Shown here piece by piece: positions 3,941 to 5,849 of a stretch of DNA of 5,849 bases. How positions within the stretch are numbered: position 1 is the first letter of the stretch; each line of letters opens with the position of its first letter. A program made the position numbers and the translations under genes. Location of the stretch: positions 1 to 5,849 of the forward strand of contig CANQBU010000080.1 in NCBI GenBank assembly GCA_947589615.1, written 5' to 3'. The notes beneath the pieces are model-generated. The model was not told where the DNA came from. It did not search any database and worked only from the letters and a program-made list of their open reading frames with translations. Origin of the DNA: an uncultured Clostridia bacterium (GTDB lineage: Bacteria; Bacillota; Clostridia; Christensenellales; UBA1242).

Positions 3941-5759
3941 TGGAGTAATACTTAGAAAAAATGCAGATAAAATGAAAGCAGCAATTAGATTAAATAATGG
4001 TAAATATATAGCAAAACCATTAAAATATTTTACATTTACAGATGATAAAGCAGGAAAAAATAGAATAGCAGGTATTCCAACAGTTTTTGATAGAGCTATG
4101 CAAGTCCTATATTCATACGCATTAGAGCCTATAAGCGAAGCAAGGGCAGACAGGAAATCATTTGCTTTCAGAAAAGGAAGGAGTCCCCAGCAAGCACATG
4201 CCTTTATTATACATGCCTTAACAGATGTTGATGCACCAGAATGGGTGCTTATAACCGATATAAAATCATACTATAATTCAATTCCTCATAGATGGTTAAT
4301 AGATAATATACCTACACATAAGTCTGTTTTAAAACAGTTCCTAAAGTGTAAATATGTTTTTGATAAAGAGATTTTTGAAATAAATGAGGGGATTTCATTA
4401 GGCTCTAATTTAGCAACAATCTTAGGAAATATGACATTAGACGGCTTACAATTAGAACTATATAAATTACAAGGAGACACTACAAAGGATTATAATAATG
4501 GCTATTGTGTACGTTTTGCAGATGACCTATGTGTAACGGCAAGAACGAAACAGGATGCGGAAAAATTTAAAGATGTAATTGAAAATTTTATAGCAGAAAG
4601 AGGTCTAGAGTTATCTAAGGAAAAAACGAAAATAGTAAATATCAAAAAAGGATTTGAGTTTATATCAAGATATTACTGTAAGATTAATGGAATAGTTAGA
4701 TGTATTCCAAGTGATAAAGCAGTAAAAAACTTTGAAAAAGAAGTAGAAGAATTAATATTTTCAAAAAAAAGTAATTGGTCACAATGTGAGTTAATAAGAG
4801 AGTTAAATAGTAAAATATCAGGCTTTGTAACATATCATAAGTGTGAAGAATCAGCAGAAGTATTTAAACATTTAGACATTGTTATTAATGCTTTATTATT
4901 AAAGTTCGTAAAACAACTTTATCCTCAATTATCTATAACAAAATTACAGAATAAATATTGGAAAAAGGACTTATTAGGGCGAAGAATTTTTGCTATTCCA
5001 ACGAATAAAAATTTGTGTGTTCGATGTATGGAAGATACAATATTGGTGCAGGAAAAAAGAATTGATGCATCCAAAAATGTATTTATAGATAGGGAGTATT
5101 TTAAGGATATAGACAAAAATCGAGATATACAAAACGTAATAGGAAGATACAGGAGAGTATGGGACAGACAAGACGGAAAATGTTTTATTTGCAATAAAAA
5201 GATGGAACGAGAGGATGAAAAAAAGATAATATATATAAAAAATTCAAAAGATAAAAGTATAAAAAATATGGCTTATATACATTTGGACTGTGAACATTCA
5301 GTCAACGAATATATTAAAATAGAAGATACAAGCAATTCGGTTAGTATAAAACAAATAATTAGAGAGATAGAAGAAACTGGAATGAATGATTTTAATAAAA
5401 AAGGCAAGTTCTTTAAACTTACAGACTATTTTCACAATCTGAGAAAAAATAAAGTAATGTTAAAGTTTAAGGACATTGAAAAAATGTGCAAGTGTAAATT
5501 GTGTAGAACAGCATATAAAAAGGCATCATACTTTAATGATACAAGGGCAGGAGGAATTGCCAGAAATTGGGAAAGCCAAGGATATAAATTGACTAAAATT
5601 GATATGAAAAATCAAAAATTATACTTTGAAAGAGAAAATTATACACGAGGAAAAGTGATAATACCAAACTTTATATATAGGATAGACCTCAGTATGGAAG
5701 TAGTTAACAAGACAAATCAATTCTTTAAATATATGGAAGAAACATATAGATTAGGGTAG
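3906..5759 (+). CDS. Group II intron-like reverse transcriptase with X domain, degenerate HNH and extra C-terminal domain
   Basis: The open frame encodes 617 residues from a TTG at 3906. The true product is probably a 708-residue fusion with the preceding frame, joined at GIDG. The TTG has a poorly spaced AAGGA 3 nt away and would be a weak independent start. In this numbering: IAGIPTVFDRAMQVLYSYAL (RT-2a, 54-73), SFAFRKGRSPQQAH (RT-2, 85-98), catalytic Asp118 in LITDIKSYYNSI (RT-3), GISLGSNLATILGN (RT-4, 162-175), catalytic FADD (204-207, Asp206 and Asp207), ERGLELSKEKTKI (RT-6) and GFEFISRYY (RT-7). A maturase-type X domain (about 285-365) contains GFVTYHK, a helix with HLDIVI, and KYWKKDLLGRRIFA. 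An HNH-type zinc module follows (C426-x2-C429, H459-x2-C462), but the usual catalytic DHI is replaced by IYI. Residues 475-617 form an extra domain with CKCKLC (528-533). RT-4 lacks the usual QG and SP, and FADD replaces YADD. No intron RNA domains surround it. Confidence 0.85.
   Translation: MQKSQRQKLGIDGVILRKNADKMKAAIRLNNGKYIAKPLKYFTFTDDKAGKNRIAGIPTVFDRAMQVLYSYALEPISEARADRKSFAFRKGRSPQQAHAFIIHALTDVDAPEWVLITDIKSYYNSIPHRWLIDNIPTHKSVLKQFLKCKYVFDKEIFEINEGISLGSNLATILGNMTLDGLQLELYKLQGDTTKDYNNGYCVRFADDLCVTARTKQDAEKFKDVIENFIAERGLELSKEKTKIVNIKKGFEFISRYYCKINGIVRCIPSDKAVKNFEKEVEELIFSKKSNWSQCELIRELNSKISGFVTYHKCEESAEVFKHLDIVINALLLKFVKQLYPQLSITKLQNKYWKKDLLGRRIFAIPTNKNLCVRCMEDTILVQEKRIDASKNVFIDREYFKDIDKNRDIQNVIGRYRRVWDRQDGKCFICNKKMEREDEKKIIYIKNSKDKSIKNMAYIHLDCEHSVNEYIKIEDTSNSVSIKQIIREIEETGMNDFNKKGKFFKLTDYFHNLRKNKVMLKFKDIEKMCKCKLCRTAYKKASYFNDTRAGGIARNWESQGYKLTKIDMKNQKLYFERENYTRGKVIIPNFIYRIDLSMEVVNKTNQFFKYMEETYRLG
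3929..3941 (+). other. +1 frameshift point inside the RT gene
   Basis: Reading GCT (Ala, 3929-3931), skipping C3932 and continuing GGA ATT GAT GGA gives KAKA-GIDG and restores the family motif. The unshifted frame reads CGG (a rare Arg codon in AT-rich genomes), AAT, TGA. Alignment by eye to usual maturases suggests one residue missing between AKA and GIDG, so a 2-bp deletion is slightly more natural than a 1-bp insertion. There is no homopolymer or obvious slippery heptamer here. Confidence 0.7.
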
Positions 5760-5779
5760 AAGAAAAACATAGTGTGAAA

Positions 5780-5813
5780 GAAATGAGAAAATGTCCTAAA
5801 AATGTCTCTTTTT
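5780..5813 (+). terminator. Weak terminator-like hairpin after the RT gene
   Basis: GAAATGAGA (5780-5788) can pair with TCTCTTTTT (5805-5813), about eight pairs with one T-T mismatch and a 16-nt loop, running into the T5 tract. The loop region carries a direct repeat AAAATGTC. Stability is low. The rest of the 90-nt tail shows no gene and no domain V-like hairpin. TTGACT at 5829-5834 could be a -35 box of something beyond the window. Confidence 0.3.
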
Positions 5814-5849
5814 ATTCCAATTTCCTTATTGACTTTGAGCCTCTTATCC

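Noticed and set aside
4925..5194. Minus-strand open frames opposite the RT gene
   Set aside because: They are shadows of an AT-rich plus-strand gene, and the plus strand has conserved RT and X-domain motifs throughout.
147..5390. Similarity between EIEKTGM near the left edge and EIEETGM in the RT (shared AAACTGGAATG)
   Set aside because: An 11-base match in A-rich coding DNA without similarity on either side is most likely chance, and I see no duplicated segment.

Overview
The window looks like a chromosomal accessory region (island or integrative-element remnant) from an AT-rich, low-GC Gram-positive bacterium, most likely a clostridial lineage. Reasons: strong AGGAGG-type ribosome binding sites, sigma-A promoters of the TTGaca / TATAAT type, A-rich codon use with TAA, TAG and TGA all acting as stops, a typical Gram-positive signal peptide, and small XRE-family regulators of the kind common in clostridial mobile DNA. 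I see no tRNA, rRNA, CRISPR array, insertion sequence or attachment site.

Left third (1-1260): the 3' end of an unrecognised AT-rich gene is followed by a well-isolated gene (358-798) for a small secreted protein. That gene has its own promoter, an RNA leader with a 5' hairpin and a five-codon mini-ORF, and a terminator hairpin. Its 5' and 3' untranslated regions carry perfectly complementary 12-mers built round GGGGG and CCCCC. Its GC content is clearly higher than that of everything round it. A small single-pass membrane protein (969-1259) follows.

Middle (1348-2227): two XRE-type helix-turn-helix regulators lie on the minus strand. They diverge from a plus-strand gene cluster across an intergenic region with a candidate operator and a promoter whose spacer contains a run of ten T.

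Right half (2228-5849): an unrecognised, mostly helical 162-residue protein is followed by a strong promoter overlapped by a 21-bp palindrome. This drives a two-gene unit: an ExoIII/APE-type endonuclease (2856-3617) and, 14 nt later, a group II intron-like reverse transcriptase (3632-5759). The RT is split by a +1 frameshift between RT-0 and the GIDG motif. It has RT and maturase (X) domains, an HNH-type zinc module that lacks the expected catalytic histidine, and an unusual extra C-terminal domain of about 150 residues. I see no group II intron RNA around it. The pairing of an APE-fold endonuclease with a maturase-like RT recalls the EN+RT architecture of eukaryotic LINE retrotransposons. It is the best candidate here for an undescribed system, either a domesticated RT (defence or repair) or a retroelement with an exchanged nuclease. 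The XRE pair may control it. All functional statements are inferred from sequence.
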